NCBI GenBank assembly: GCA_040756055.1
Contig: JBFLZR010000002.1
Coordinates: forward strand, 336,411-400,410
Source: Candidatus Zixiibacteriota bacterium
GTDB taxonomy: Bacteria > Zixibacteria > MSB-5A5 > GN15 > FEB-12
Length of the DNA: 64,000 nt
Direction: 5' to 3'
A program made the position numbers and the translations under genes. Under the pieces are notes generated by a model. It did not search any database. It was not told the DNA's origin and saw nothing but the letters and a program-made list of their open reading frames with translations. Of this stretch, positions 25,944 to 33,094 are shown one piece after another. How positions within the stretch are numbered: the first letter of the stretch is position 1; the number at the start of each line of letters is the position of its first letter.

Positions 25944-26640
25944 CTGGATTCGAGGGGGTCCATTTAAATAGGTTGACTTTGTTTTCTCGGAGAAGCGTCT
26001 TTTGCACTAAACTGAATCCCGACCGCTCCCTCATCCTATTCACCACCGCGATCTTTGACTTGCTCTCAGTCAATTTTCTATTGGCATAAGCTACAGCACC
26101 AATCAGCAAGTCCGCAAGCTGTAGCATCTCAACCTCGTTTGATCTAATTATCTGAAGACGTTGGACTATACGTCGGTCGAAGTCGTAAAGTGAATTTGAA
26201 AGCACGTCGTGTAACTTGGCAACTTTGGCCGAGCCTCTTGTATCCTTGATATCCAAATAAATGTAAAAAATGTCGTTTTGCCCCAGTATGGCTTTCAGCA
26301 TACTAAAATACATTTTATAATACCATGTGTCGTGATCCTGAGCGAAACGCGGGTGATCAAGTTTGTTTTTGCCATCAGCTATAATTGCACGAAAATGCAG
26401 GTCATCGTCATCAAAGAAGTAGTCTAATAAATCGAGATAGAATCTTTCCTTCCCTGACGAAACTTTTGTCCATTTTATCTCAAACGAACTCGGTAGATTG
26501 TGTTTCAATTTGATTTCACGTATCCGAACCGAGATCTCTCGTGATTTCTCGGCAGGACACCAAACTGCTCCCAAAACCATTATGGGCTGGCCATCGTTTT
26601 CCAGATGACAGCTCTCATCACAATAAACATTGTATTCCAT
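25933..26640 (-). CDS. DUF3800 domain protein (putative RNase H-like fold)
   Basis: A 235-residue protein matching the DUF3800 pattern: an N-terminal acidic strand YNVYCDESCHLE, a second acidic strand IYLDIKDTRGS, and a C-terminal segment MLQLADLLIGAVAYANRK. The spaced acidic residues in these three places (D/E, D, D) suggest an RNase H-like nuclease core, but activity is unproven. DUF3800 genes are common in variable and mobile regions. A TTGACA box lies 17 bases from a weak TAATCG just before the ATG, which would give a nearly leaderless mRNA. No Shine-Dalgarno sequence is seen. AT-rich relative to its neighbours. Confidence 0.85.
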   Translation of the reverse strand: MEYNVYCDESCHLENDGQPIMVLGAVWCPAEKSREISVRIREIKLKHNLPSSFEIKWTKVSSGKERFYLDLLDYFFDDDDLHFRAIIADGKNKLDHPRFAQDHDTWYYKMYFSMLKAILGQNDIFYIYLDIKDTRGSAKVAKLHDVLSNSLYDFDRRIVQRLQIIRSNEVEMLQLADLLIGAVAYANRKLTESKSKIAVVNRMRERSGFSLVQKTLLRENKVNLFKWTPSNPDDE

Positions 26641-26684
26641 GCTGTACGATTACGCTATCGAGAGTCACTTGTCAATCATATTAA

Positions 26685-26716
26685 ATAAGAAGCCCACTTC
26701 GTTATGGAAGTGGGCC
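26685..26716 (-). terminator. Rho-independent terminator of pdxS
   Basis: A 9-bp perfect stem GCCCACTTC/GAAGTGGGC (26692-26700 with 26707-26715) is followed on the minus strand by TTCTTATTTAAT. It insulates pdxS from the DUF3800 pair. Confidence 0.85.
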
Positions 26717-26742
26717 GTAAATCTGAACAGAGAAGATGGTGA

Positions 26743-27627
26743 CTACCGCGTGTGCAGTATCTCATCCTCGGGGATGTCGGTCACCTGGATGCCTTTCATG
26801 GCCTGTCCCAACCCGCGGGAGGCATCGGCAATGATGCCGGCGTCCATGTAGTGCGTGGTAGCGGCGACAATTGCCTTGGCGCGTTTTGCGGGGTTGTCGG
26901 ACTTGAAAATACCCGACCCGACAAAGACCGCCTCGGCACCCAGCTGCATGCACAGCGAAGCATCGGCCGGAGTGGCAATACCGCCGGCGGCGAAATTCGG
27001 AACGGGAAGTTTACCCGTCTTGGCCACCATGCGGACAATATCGATCGGCACGCGGTGTTCTTTGGCGACGCCGTAGAGTTCTTCATCGCTCATCACGGTA
27101 AGCTGTTTCATCACGAGGCCTATCTCGCGCAGATGTTTCACCGCTTCGGATACATCGCCCGTGCCGGCCTCACCCTTGGTGCGGATCATCGCGGCGCCTT
27201 CGGAAATGCGCCTGAGCGCCTCGCCCAGATTACGGCAACCGCACACGAACGGGACTTTGAACGGCCACTTGTTGATGTGATACATGTTGTCCGCCGGAGT
27301 GAGCACTTCGGACTCATCGATAAAGTCTATCTCCAGAGACTGGAGCACCTGTGCTTCGGCAAAATGCCCGATGCGGCACTTGGCCATGACCGGAATGGTC
27401 ACGATGCGTTTGATGCCTTCGATAATATCGGGGTCGGCCATCCGGGCCACACCGCCTTCGGCTCTGATATCGGATGGAACCCTTTCGAGAGCCATTACGG
27501 CGGCGGCGCCGGCATCTTCGGCGATTTTCGCCTGCTCGGGAGTGGTGACGTCCATAATAACGCCGCCTTTAAGCATCTCGGCCAGGCCGACTTTGATTTT
27601 GTGCTGTTTATCGTTAAAATCTATCAC
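26743..27627 (-). CDS. pdxS: PLP synthase lyase subunit
   Basis: A 294-residue TIM-barrel enzyme that makes pyridoxal 5'-phosphate from a pentose phosphate, a triose phosphate and ammonia from PdxT. Family segments are intact: [48 protein letters not shown] and [18 protein letters not shown] chose a GTG start at 27627. AAAGGAG lies seven bases upstream and the resulting length equals the family norm, while upstream ATGs would add an unrelated head. The gene has its own terminator. Separation from pdxT by about 3 kb of accessory genes is unusual. Confidence 0.96.
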   Translation of the reverse strand: MIDFNDKQHKIKVGLAEMLKGGVIMDVTTPEQAKIAEDAGAAAVMALERVPSDIRAEGGVARMADPDIIEGIKRIVTIPVMAKCRIGHFAEAQVLQSLEIDFIDESEVLTPADNMYHINKWPFKVPFVCGCRNLGEALRRISEGAAMIRTKGEAGTGDVSEAVKHLREIGLVMKQLTVMSDEELYGVAKEHRVPIDIVRMVAKTGKLPVPNFAAGGIATPADASLCMQLGAEAVFVGSGIFKSDNPAKRAKAIVAATTHYMDAGIIADASRGLGQAMKGIQVTDIPEDEILHTR

Positions 27628-27754
27628 TGTATGGCTCCTTTGAATCGCTTCCATTAACTTGAACGCCGCCGGTGTCAGGAAGTTTCGCTTTCGCGGGCGG
27701 TCTTTCGCGCCCGAGGCCAACCACAATCACCTGGCGTCAATTAGCCAGCCAAAT

Positions 27755-27787
27755 ATAATAAAAAATGGGGCTCTGGCACAAGCCCCA
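27755..27787 (-). terminator. Rho-independent terminator of the Rrf2 gene
   Basis: The stem GGGGCT/AGCCCC (27767-27772 with 27781-27786) is followed on the minus strand by ATTTTTTATTATATT. It lies about 125 bases after the Rrf2 stop, just upstream of pdxS. Confidence 0.7.
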
Positions 27788-27912
27788 AAATGTCACTTAG
27801 ACGGCCAACCACAATGGATGGTGAACCGAACCGTCGGTTGTGGGCCGAGATGCTAAACGATCCTGTCTCCAACTCGACTGCGGTCAGCCATTATAACATT
27901 GTCCTATGACTA

Positions 27913-28323
27913 TTATTTCTTGGTCTTTTTGTATTTGGCGAAGTGTTCCTTGCTCAGAGCTTTCTTGAAGATCTTTTCATGGGCCAGCCAGAATTCTTTC
28001 ATCTGGCACTTGCTGTACTGCTCGCAACGGCAGTTGGGTGTCTCCGTACACAGATTCAGGTGAATCGGACCATCGATAGCCTCAATAACATCAAGAAACG
28101 TAATGTCCTTCGGCATACGCGAAAGGCGATAGCCGCCGGTAACTCCCTGATACGAAACCAGTATGCCGCTGCGCGTGAGATCCTTGAGGATCTTGGCCAG
28201 AAATTCTCTCGGTATATTCTCGGCCTCGCTGACCGAGTTGATCGACCCCAACTTCCCCTTGGGCAGTGAGGATATATGTCGCACAGCCCTCAATGCATAG
28301 TCTGATTTACGTGACAGTCTCAT
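27913..28323 (-). CDS. Rrf2-family iron-sulfur transcriptional regulator
   Basis: A 136-residue winged-helix protein. The opening MRLSRKSDYALRAVRHIS and the wing GVTGGYRLSRMPKDIT are typical of the Rrf2/IscR/NsrR family. Four cysteines lie in the C-terminal half (LCTETPNCRCEQYSKC), enough to hold an Fe-S cluster, although the spacing is not exactly that of IscR. It is divergent from the HesB/IscA, DUF2480 and ferredoxin operon, so it probably senses Fe-S status and controls that operon and itself. The shared intergenic region of about 320 bases would hold its operators. AGGGA precedes the ATG. Confidence 0.88.
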   Translation of the reverse strand: MRLSRKSDYALRAVRHISSLPKGKLGSINSVSEAENIPREFLAKILKDLTRSGILVSYQGVTGGYRLSRMPKDITFLDVIEAIDGPIHLNLCTETPNCRCEQYSKCQMKEFWLAHEKIFKKALSKEHFAKYKKTKK

Positions 28324-28642
28324 GATGCAATCCCTATTTTAGACTTTTTGGGTTTATGATTATTTCCTTGTCAATCCATTCTCTCCCCATTTATATACGA
28401 AAAAAGATTTTCTTAGTCCATAAAAATATTGACTTAAAGGTAATTTTTTGTCGGTATTTTTTCTCTCGCAGAAATCTCCTTATTACCGCGCCAAAAGCGC
28501 AAGAACCGGCCCGTATTATAAGAGGTGAAAACCAAATGTCAAAAAGATTTTGCGACCCCGGAACCAAAGCCTTTCTGACCTGTTAAGGGAATGCAACCGG
28601 GTGATTGCGGTATCGAAATTGACAGCAAGGAGATACTAAATA
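28324..28642. promoter_or_regulatory. Divergent control region between Rrf2 and HesB genes
   Basis: About 320 AT-rich bases between two divergent genes, expected to carry both promoters and Rrf2 operators. I see no exact consensus pair. TATTAT near 28514 could be a -10 for the rightward operon. A small open frame at 28356-28586 looks spurious. Confidence 0.4.
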
Positions 28643-28999
28643 ATGGACCATTTGATTTCTTCGGATAAAAACCAGACTGTAACCATTACCCCTGCCGCTA
28701 TCGCGGAGATAAAGAGACTGATTGAGCAGGAAAAAGCCCAGGACCTTTTTCTTCGCATAGGCGTCGCCGCCGGAGGTTGTTCCGGGATGTCTTATATGAT
28801 GGCCTTTGACAATCAGCTTGGCGAGCACGACCGCCAGTTCGACTTTGACAATCTCAAGGTAGTCATGGATTCACGGGCGATGCCCTACCTGGCCGGTTCG
28901 GTGCTGGACTACAAAGGCGGCATGCTGGGCGGCGGTTTCCAGTTCGAAAATCCCAACGCCAAGCGCTCCTGCGGCTGCGGCAGTTCATTTACCTGCTGA
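28643..28999 (+). CDS. HesB/IscA-family Fe-S cluster assembly protein
   Basis: A 118-residue A-type carrier. The three family cysteines are present: one in AAGGCSGMSY and two in the C-terminal SCGCGSSF. The middle GGMLGGGFQFENPNA segment is also conserved. Such proteins carry or deliver Fe-S clusters to targets. AAGGAG lies ten bases before the ATG. It begins a compact operon with a DUF2480 protein and a 2Fe-2S ferredoxin under a likely Rrf2 regulator. A-type versus ErpA-type function cannot be decided from sequence alone, so I leave the symbol blank. Confidence 0.92.
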   Translation: MDHLISSDKNQTVTITPAAIAEIKRLIEQEKAQDLFLRIGVAAGGCSGMSYMMAFDNQLGEHDRQFDFDNLKVVMDSRAMPYLAGSVLDYKGGMLGGGFQFENPNAKRSCGCGSSFTC

Positions 29000-29004
29000 C
29001 GGCC

Positions 29005-29265
29005 ATGGCTTTTGCGGTAGTTGATCCGTCGGAATTCCTTTCCGGTAGCGTCTTCAAGGAGGATATCTTCCTCAGCAAAGCCAACGCTACGGATTGGAGT
29101 TTGTTTAAGCAAAAAAAAGTGCTGATTCGCGGATGCAGCGGCACGGTCATACCCCCGTGGGCTTTTATGTTCCTCACCGGAAAGCTGGCGCCGCACGCGA
29201 AAACAGTCCTGTACGGCAACGAGCACGACAACGTCGTGGTCTATCGTCAGGGGGAATCTTCTTGA
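29005..29265 (+). CDS. Short DUF2480-family protein
   Basis: An 86-residue protein matching the C-terminal half of DUF2480, a family best known from Bacteroidetes: SGSVFKEDIFLSKANATDW, then VLIRGCSGTVIPPWAFMFL and LAPHAKTVLYGN. Family members I recall are about twice as long, so this is a short form. Function is unknown, but a position between a HesB/IscA gene and a ferredoxin gene suggests Fe-S biogenesis. The start is five bases after the HesB stop. Confidence 0.8.
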   Translation: MAFAVVDPSEFLSGSVFKEDIFLSKANATDWSLFKQKKVLIRGCSGTVIPPWAFMFLTGKLAPHAKTVLYGNEHDNVVVYRQGESS

Positions 29266-29329
29266 AATTATGGATGGCGACTTCTATCTTATGAAAGAAC
29301 AATTGACACCGGTTAGCGAGGTTGGCCTG

Positions 29330-29647
29330 ATGCCGAAAGTAAGATTCCTGCCGTCGGACAGAGAGGTTGTTGTAGAAGAGGGGAAAATTCTTCTCGATGC
29401 CGCTTTAGACAACAATATCAAGATAAACCACAACTGCGGCGGCAACTGTGCCTGTTCCACCTGCCATGTCTTCATTGAGGAGGGCTACGATACCTTAAAT
29501 GAGATGTCAGAGGATGAGGCGGATATGCTCGAGGACGCCGAGAATTTACAGGAAAACTCACGTCTTGCCTGCCAGTGTAAGGTAACTTCGGACCTGATTG
29601 TCCGAATTCCGGAGAAGACGGATATTTTCGGCGACGACGATATATAG
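29330..29647 (+). CDS. fdx: 2Fe-2S ferredoxin, ISC type
   Basis: A small electron carrier of the adrenodoxin/ISC type. The cluster cysteines follow the plant/vertebrate pattern: NCGGNCACSTCHVF holds three and LACQCKV the fourth. An acidic stretch (NEMSEDEADMLEDAENL) between them is typical of ISC ferredoxins. I chose ATG 29330, because GAGGT lies seven bases upstream and the product then begins at the conserved MPKVRFLP. A longer start at 29270 would add 20 residues. It supplies electrons for Fe-S cluster synthesis and closes the operon before a terminator. Confidence 0.92.
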   Translation: MPKVRFLPSDREVVVEEGKILLDAALDNNIKINHNCGGNCACSTCHVFIEEGYDTLNEMSEDEADMLEDAENLQENSRLACQCKVTSDLIVRIPEKTDIFGDDDI

Positions 29648-29691
29648 CCGTAACTTACGGTCTGCCAACCCTCTTTTCATATTTCCCCCGG

Positions 29692-29717
29692 CGCCCTATC
29701 CAAAAGGGGCGTTTTTT
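29692..29717 (+). terminator. Rho-independent terminator of the HesB-DUF2480-ferredoxin operon
   Basis: The stem CGCCC/GGGCG (29692-29696 with 29707-29711) is followed by six T residues. It separates the Fe-S operon from the pilin cluster starting 74 bases later. Confidence 0.75.
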
Positions 29718-29741
29718 GTTTTAGCCCAAAGACTTAAGGCC

Positions 29742-29755
29742 GGTAAAGAACCTGC
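29742..29755 (+). promoter_or_regulatory. Possible sigma-54-type -24/-12 element before the pilin cluster
   Basis: GG (29742-29743) and GC (29754-29755) are separated by exactly ten bases in CCGGTAAAGAACCTGCC, the invariant spacing of sigma-54 promoters. The flanking bases match the consensus poorly. It lies 35 bases before the first pilin gene. Confidence 0.25.
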
Positions 29756-29790
29756 CGATAATCCCCAATAATGGTAATTTCCGAGGTAAA

Positions 29791-30549
29791 ATGCGCTACC
29801 GCAGGTTGATACACGGTTACGGGTACTCCCTGTTTGAGCTTCTGGCGGTAATCATCATAGTGGGGATTATCGCGACTGTCTCAATGAGGTCGATGAGAAA
29901 CACGGTTGATGTTTCCAAGGCGGAGGAGACCAAGCAGGAGATGAATCAACTGGCCTGGGCTATCTGCGGAAACCCGAATCTGGTGTCGGGCGGAGTACGG
30001 ACCGACTTTGGGTACGTGGGTGATATCGGGGCACTGCCGGCGTCGCTTGATAACCTGGTTACCAACCCGGGTTATGGCACCTGGGATGGACCGTATATTC
30101 GCGACGATTTTTACTCGTCGACCGGCGGCTCGGAATCCGAGTTTAAGTATGACGGTTGGGGAGCGGCTTATACTTACACCGGTGACAGCATCATATCCAC
30201 CGGCGGCGGGACGACACTGGCGCGAGAAATCGCCTACGCAACTTCGGACCTGCTCGCCAACACCGTCGAGGTGCTGGTAACGGATATAAACAACACGCCT
30301 CCGGGGGCAAGGCGTACGGATGTTTCGCTGGAGCTGATTTATCCCGATGGCGCGGGATCGACAACCACGACCGTTGCCAACCCGCGCGCCAACGGGTTGG
30401 CGTCTTTCAGTTCCATACCGATCGGGCATCACGACCTGATTGTCGTGTATGCCTATGATACGGTAAGCGACACGCTCTACCGTAAGGTAGTGGTGTATCC
30501 GGGCGAGTCATTTTATACAGAGATGGCCTTTGCGCAAAATTACTGGTAA
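29791..30549 (+). CDS. GspG-like prepilin with beta-domain, paralogue 1
   Basis: A 252-residue prepilin-like protein. A short basic leader ends at G11, followed by YSLFE with the +5 glutamate (E16) and a hydrophobic N-terminal helix (17-32), the signals for prepilin peptidase. Residues about 65-140 match GspG-type globular domains: GVRTDFGYVGDIGALPASLD, then TWDGPYIRDDF and the calcium-loop-like DGWGAAYTYT. Residues 155-252 form a beta domain with IPIGHHDLIVVY and DTLYRKVVVYPG that resembles carboxypeptidase regulatory-like folds. It is the first of five paralogues. GAGGT lies close to the ATG, after a terminator, so a promoter should sit in 29718-29790. Confidence 0.85.
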   Translation: MRYRRLIHGYGYSLFELLAVIIIVGIIATVSMRSMRNTVDVSKAEETKQEMNQLAWAICGNPNLVSGGVRTDFGYVGDIGALPASLDNLVTNPGYGTWDGPYIRDDFYSSTGGSESEFKYDGWGAAYTYTGDSIISTGGGTTLAREIAYATSDLLANTVEVLVTDINNTPPGARRTDVSLELIYPDGAGSTTTTVANPRANGLASFSSIPIGHHDLIVVYAYDTVSDTLYRKVVVYPGESFYTEMAFAQNYW

Positions 30550-30696
30550 GAGCTTTGATGGGATAACAGCAGGAGTGGCATCGATCGCTTATCGAAGCAG
30601 TATTAGGAGGCTGCCGGCGTGGGCTGGCCGGCGGGTAACAATAACGTGGAGCAATAACTGAGATGCAAAAAGCAGTGATGCATCAGGGGGTTATGT

Positions 30697-31875
30697 ATGG
30701 TGGGGCTGCGCGTGTTAAGTCGCGTCGGGGGCGATCGAGGCATTAGTTTAATTGAAGTAGTGGCATTGATTGTCATCGTCGCCATAGTGGCGGCGACAGC
30801 ACTTAAGTCGATGAGACCGGGTATGGAAAATGCCCGCAAAAGAAAAACCGAGCGCGAGATGGAAATGATCATGAAAGGCATTATCGGCGATCCTTCGGTG
30901 ATGTCCGTAGCCGGAGGCGTACGCTCCGACTTCGGGTACGTGGGCGACGTGGGCGCGTTCCCGCCCAATCTTGACGCGCTTGTTGAGAACCCCGGCGGCT
31001 ATACCACCTGGAACGGGCCTTATATCCCGTCTCAATATATGGACGGGTACAAAATCGACGAGTGGGGTCAAGAGTATATCTACGATGGTGCACTAAGCCT
31101 GACCACCGGCGGTTCGAGCAGTCAATTTCGCAGGCACGGCAGTCTGGACACAACCGACATTCTGCATAACACCTTGGCCGGGTTCGTAGTTGACGCCAAC
31201 GATAACCCGCCCGGATCCGATTATGCCGATTCTATCGAAGTGACGATAACGTATCCGAACGGCAGCGGCGGACTGGCCGCAAATACTGCCAACCCCGATT
31301 CCACCGGACACTTCAGTTTCAGCTCCATTGTCATGGGGCAACATCTCGTCGAAGCGGTCTACCTTCCGGAGGTTGATACGCTCGTGCGCTATGTAACCGT
31401 ACTGCCGAGGCATAATGAGGATGAACATATAAGGATGAATTTCGGTTCGGTGTATTTTGCTGAGGATACCTCGGGGGGCGGCGGCGAAGGTCATCTGACG
31501 CTGGTTGATGGAACTCCGCTGGCGAGTGGTACCGGTTGCCGGGATGTATCGTTCGACATTATCAACAATACCGGCAGTGATGTCACCGTTACCACCATTT
31601 ACGCGGCATGGAGCGGATCGGCGGCCTATTATGAGATAATTCGATGGAACTCCACTCAGGTGTTTTCGAGCGGCTCAACCAGAATCGGCACCGAGCAAAC
31701 GGTCGATATAAGCGATCAGACAATCGCCAACGGAGCGACAGCCACCGTGACGATCCAGGGATTTAAAGACCGCGCCACCGGTAGCGGCAATAGCGTAAAC
31801 ATGGGCGGAAAAGAATTTCAAATCGCGTTCTCCGACGGCTCCCAGGTGGAGTTTACGACGCCGAGTTGCCCGTAA
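30697..31875 (+). CDS. GspG-like prepilin with two extra domains, paralogue 2
   Basis: A 392-residue prepilin-like protein. The leader ends at G15, then ISLIE with E20 at +5 and a hydrophobic helix. The GspG-like core (GGVRSDFGYVGDVGAFPPNL, TWNGPYIPSQYM, DEWGQEYIYDG) spans about 70-140. The beta domain (about 160-250) contains the IVMGQHLVEAVY motif. A third domain of about 120 residues follows a Gly-rich linker (SGGGGEGH) and is bracketed by C281 and C391, which probably form a disulfide. AGGGGG lies six bases before the ATG. The 147-base gap from paralogue 1 contains a GCCGGC palindrome pair but no T-run, so it may be processed or hold a promoter. Confidence 0.85.
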   Translation: MVGLRVLSRVGGDRGISLIEVVALIVIVAIVAATALKSMRPGMENARKRKTEREMEMIMKGIIGDPSVMSVAGGVRSDFGYVGDVGAFPPNLDALVENPGGYTTWNGPYIPSQYMDGYKIDEWGQEYIYDGALSLTTGGSSSQFRRHGSLDTTDILHNTLAGFVVDANDNPPGSDYADSIEVTITYPNGSGGLAANTANPDSTGHFSFSSIVMGQHLVEAVYLPEVDTLVRYVTVLPRHNEDEHIRMNFGSVYFAEDTSGGGGEGHLTLVDGTPLASGTGCRDVSFDIINNTGSDVTVTTIYAAWSGSAAYYEIIRWNSTQVFSSGSTRIGTEQTVDISDQTIANGATATVTIQGFKDRATGSGNSVNMGGKEFQIAFSDGSQVEFTTPSCP

Positions 31876-31897
31876 CGATGGGAAGTGCTAAGCAGGT

Positions 31898-33094
31898 ATG
31901 AAACACAGGCTCCTTAACAGTAGATTCGTCGATGCGCGGGGCATGAGCCTTATTGAGGTGGTCATAATCATTGTCGTTATCGGCGTGCTGACATCGCTGG
32001 CGATGCAATCCATGACTGCCCTTATGGGGGATGCCAGAGCACGAGAAACCGAGCGCGAGATGGACCTTCTGGCAAAGGCCATCGCCGGGGATCCATCGAT
32101 CATGTGCGTCGCCGGCGGAGTACGTTCGAGTTTCGGCTACGTTGGCGATATTGGGGCGCTACCGGAAGATCTTGAAGATCTCGTGACCGATCCGGGATTG
32201 GGTACATGGAACGGACCTTACCTGATACCAAGTTTCAACCGCCAGCAGGATGATTTCAAGAAAGATGGTTGGGGAGTAGCATATGCTTATACCGGTGGGG
32301 TTACGATAACCTCCACCGGCTCCGGCGAAGATATCGTCAAGCGAATAGCTGACAGCGAAAACGACCTGCTGTTAAACCAGGTGGCCGGGGTTGTCAGAGA
32401 TTGCCTGGACTCGCTACCGACCGCCGATGACACCGGCGATGTTGATATCGTGGTGATCATCCCCAACGGCAGCGGTTCGACCGTTACGAAATATTACGAC
32501 ATCGACGTTGGCGGTGAATTCCTGCTGGATTCCATACCAATCGGCCGGCATCCGGTCAAAGCGATATATACGCCCGAAAGCGATACTTTGATGCGGTATG
32601 TGACCGTGATGCCCCGCAACAGTATTGGCGAGGCTGTGCCCTTCAATTTCGACTCGTCGTATTTCTCCACTTTGGATACTTCCGGCGGTTCAGAACCCAC
32701 CGGATTAACACTCGTTGCGGGTAGCCAAACCGTATACGGAGCGTCCCCGGGAGACTGCAACTATGTCAGCTTTGACGTGGAGAATCTGACCGGCTCTCCG
32801 GTTCAGGTGAATAGCATCACGGTTTCATATGCCGTGACGGCCTATTATCAGATATTGACATTCGAGGGCACTGAATATTTTGACAGCAATTCTCCCCGTA
32901 ACGGATCCGGCGCCACCGTTTCTTTCGGTTTACCTCAGACCATTCCCGTGAGTGGTTCGGCTACCGTCACGATTGAGAATTTTCGAAGCACCGCCACTGG
33001 GGTGGGTGTCAAGGTGGATATGTCGTTCTCGACTCTGAGCATAGAGTTTTCTGATGGCTCGGCCTTTGATGTGGAGTTTAGCGCCTGTGAATAG
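31898..33094 (+). CDS. GspG-like prepilin with two extra domains, paralogue 3
   Basis: A 398-residue protein with the same layout as paralogue 2. The leader ends at G15 before MSLIE (E20 at +5). The core carries GGVRSSFGYVGDIGALPEDL, TWNGPYLIPSF and KDGWGVAYAYTGG, the beta domain IPIGRHPVKAIY, then a third domain bracketed by C287 and the penultimate C397. Two additional cysteines (C70, C169) are unique to this member and might pair or bind other subunits. It begins 22 bases after paralogue 2 and overlaps the start of paralogue 4 by eight bases, so the three should be cotranscribed. Confidence 0.85.
   Translation: MKHRLLNSRFVDARGMSLIEVVIIIVVIGVLTSLAMQSMTALMGDARARETEREMDLLAKAIAGDPSIMCVAGGVRSSFGYVGDIGALPEDLEDLVTDPGLGTWNGPYLIPSFNRQQDDFKKDGWGVAYAYTGGVTITSTGSGEDIVKRIADSENDLLLNQVAGVVRDCLDSLPTADDTGDVDIVVIIPNGSGSTVTKYYDIDVGGEFLLDSIPIGRHPVKAIYTPESDTLMRYVTVMPRNSIGEAVPFNFDSSYFSTLDTSGGSEPTGLTLVAGSQTVYGASPGDCNYVSFDVENLTGSPVQVNSITVSYAVTAYYQILTFEGTEYFDSNSPRNGSGATVSFGLPQTIPVSGSATVTIENFRSTATGVGVKVDMSFSTLSIEFSDGSAFDVEFSACE

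Noticed and set aside
25461-26640. DUF3800 pair as a toxin-antitoxin system
   Set aside because: Both proteins are too large for classic small toxin-antitoxin pairs, and no antitoxin-type DNA-binding domain is visible. A nuclease or mobile-element role is kept as the open hypothesis.
28356-28586. 76-codon frame between Rrf2 and HesB
   Set aside because: AT-rich, without ribosome binding site, and occupying the likely promoter region of both genes.
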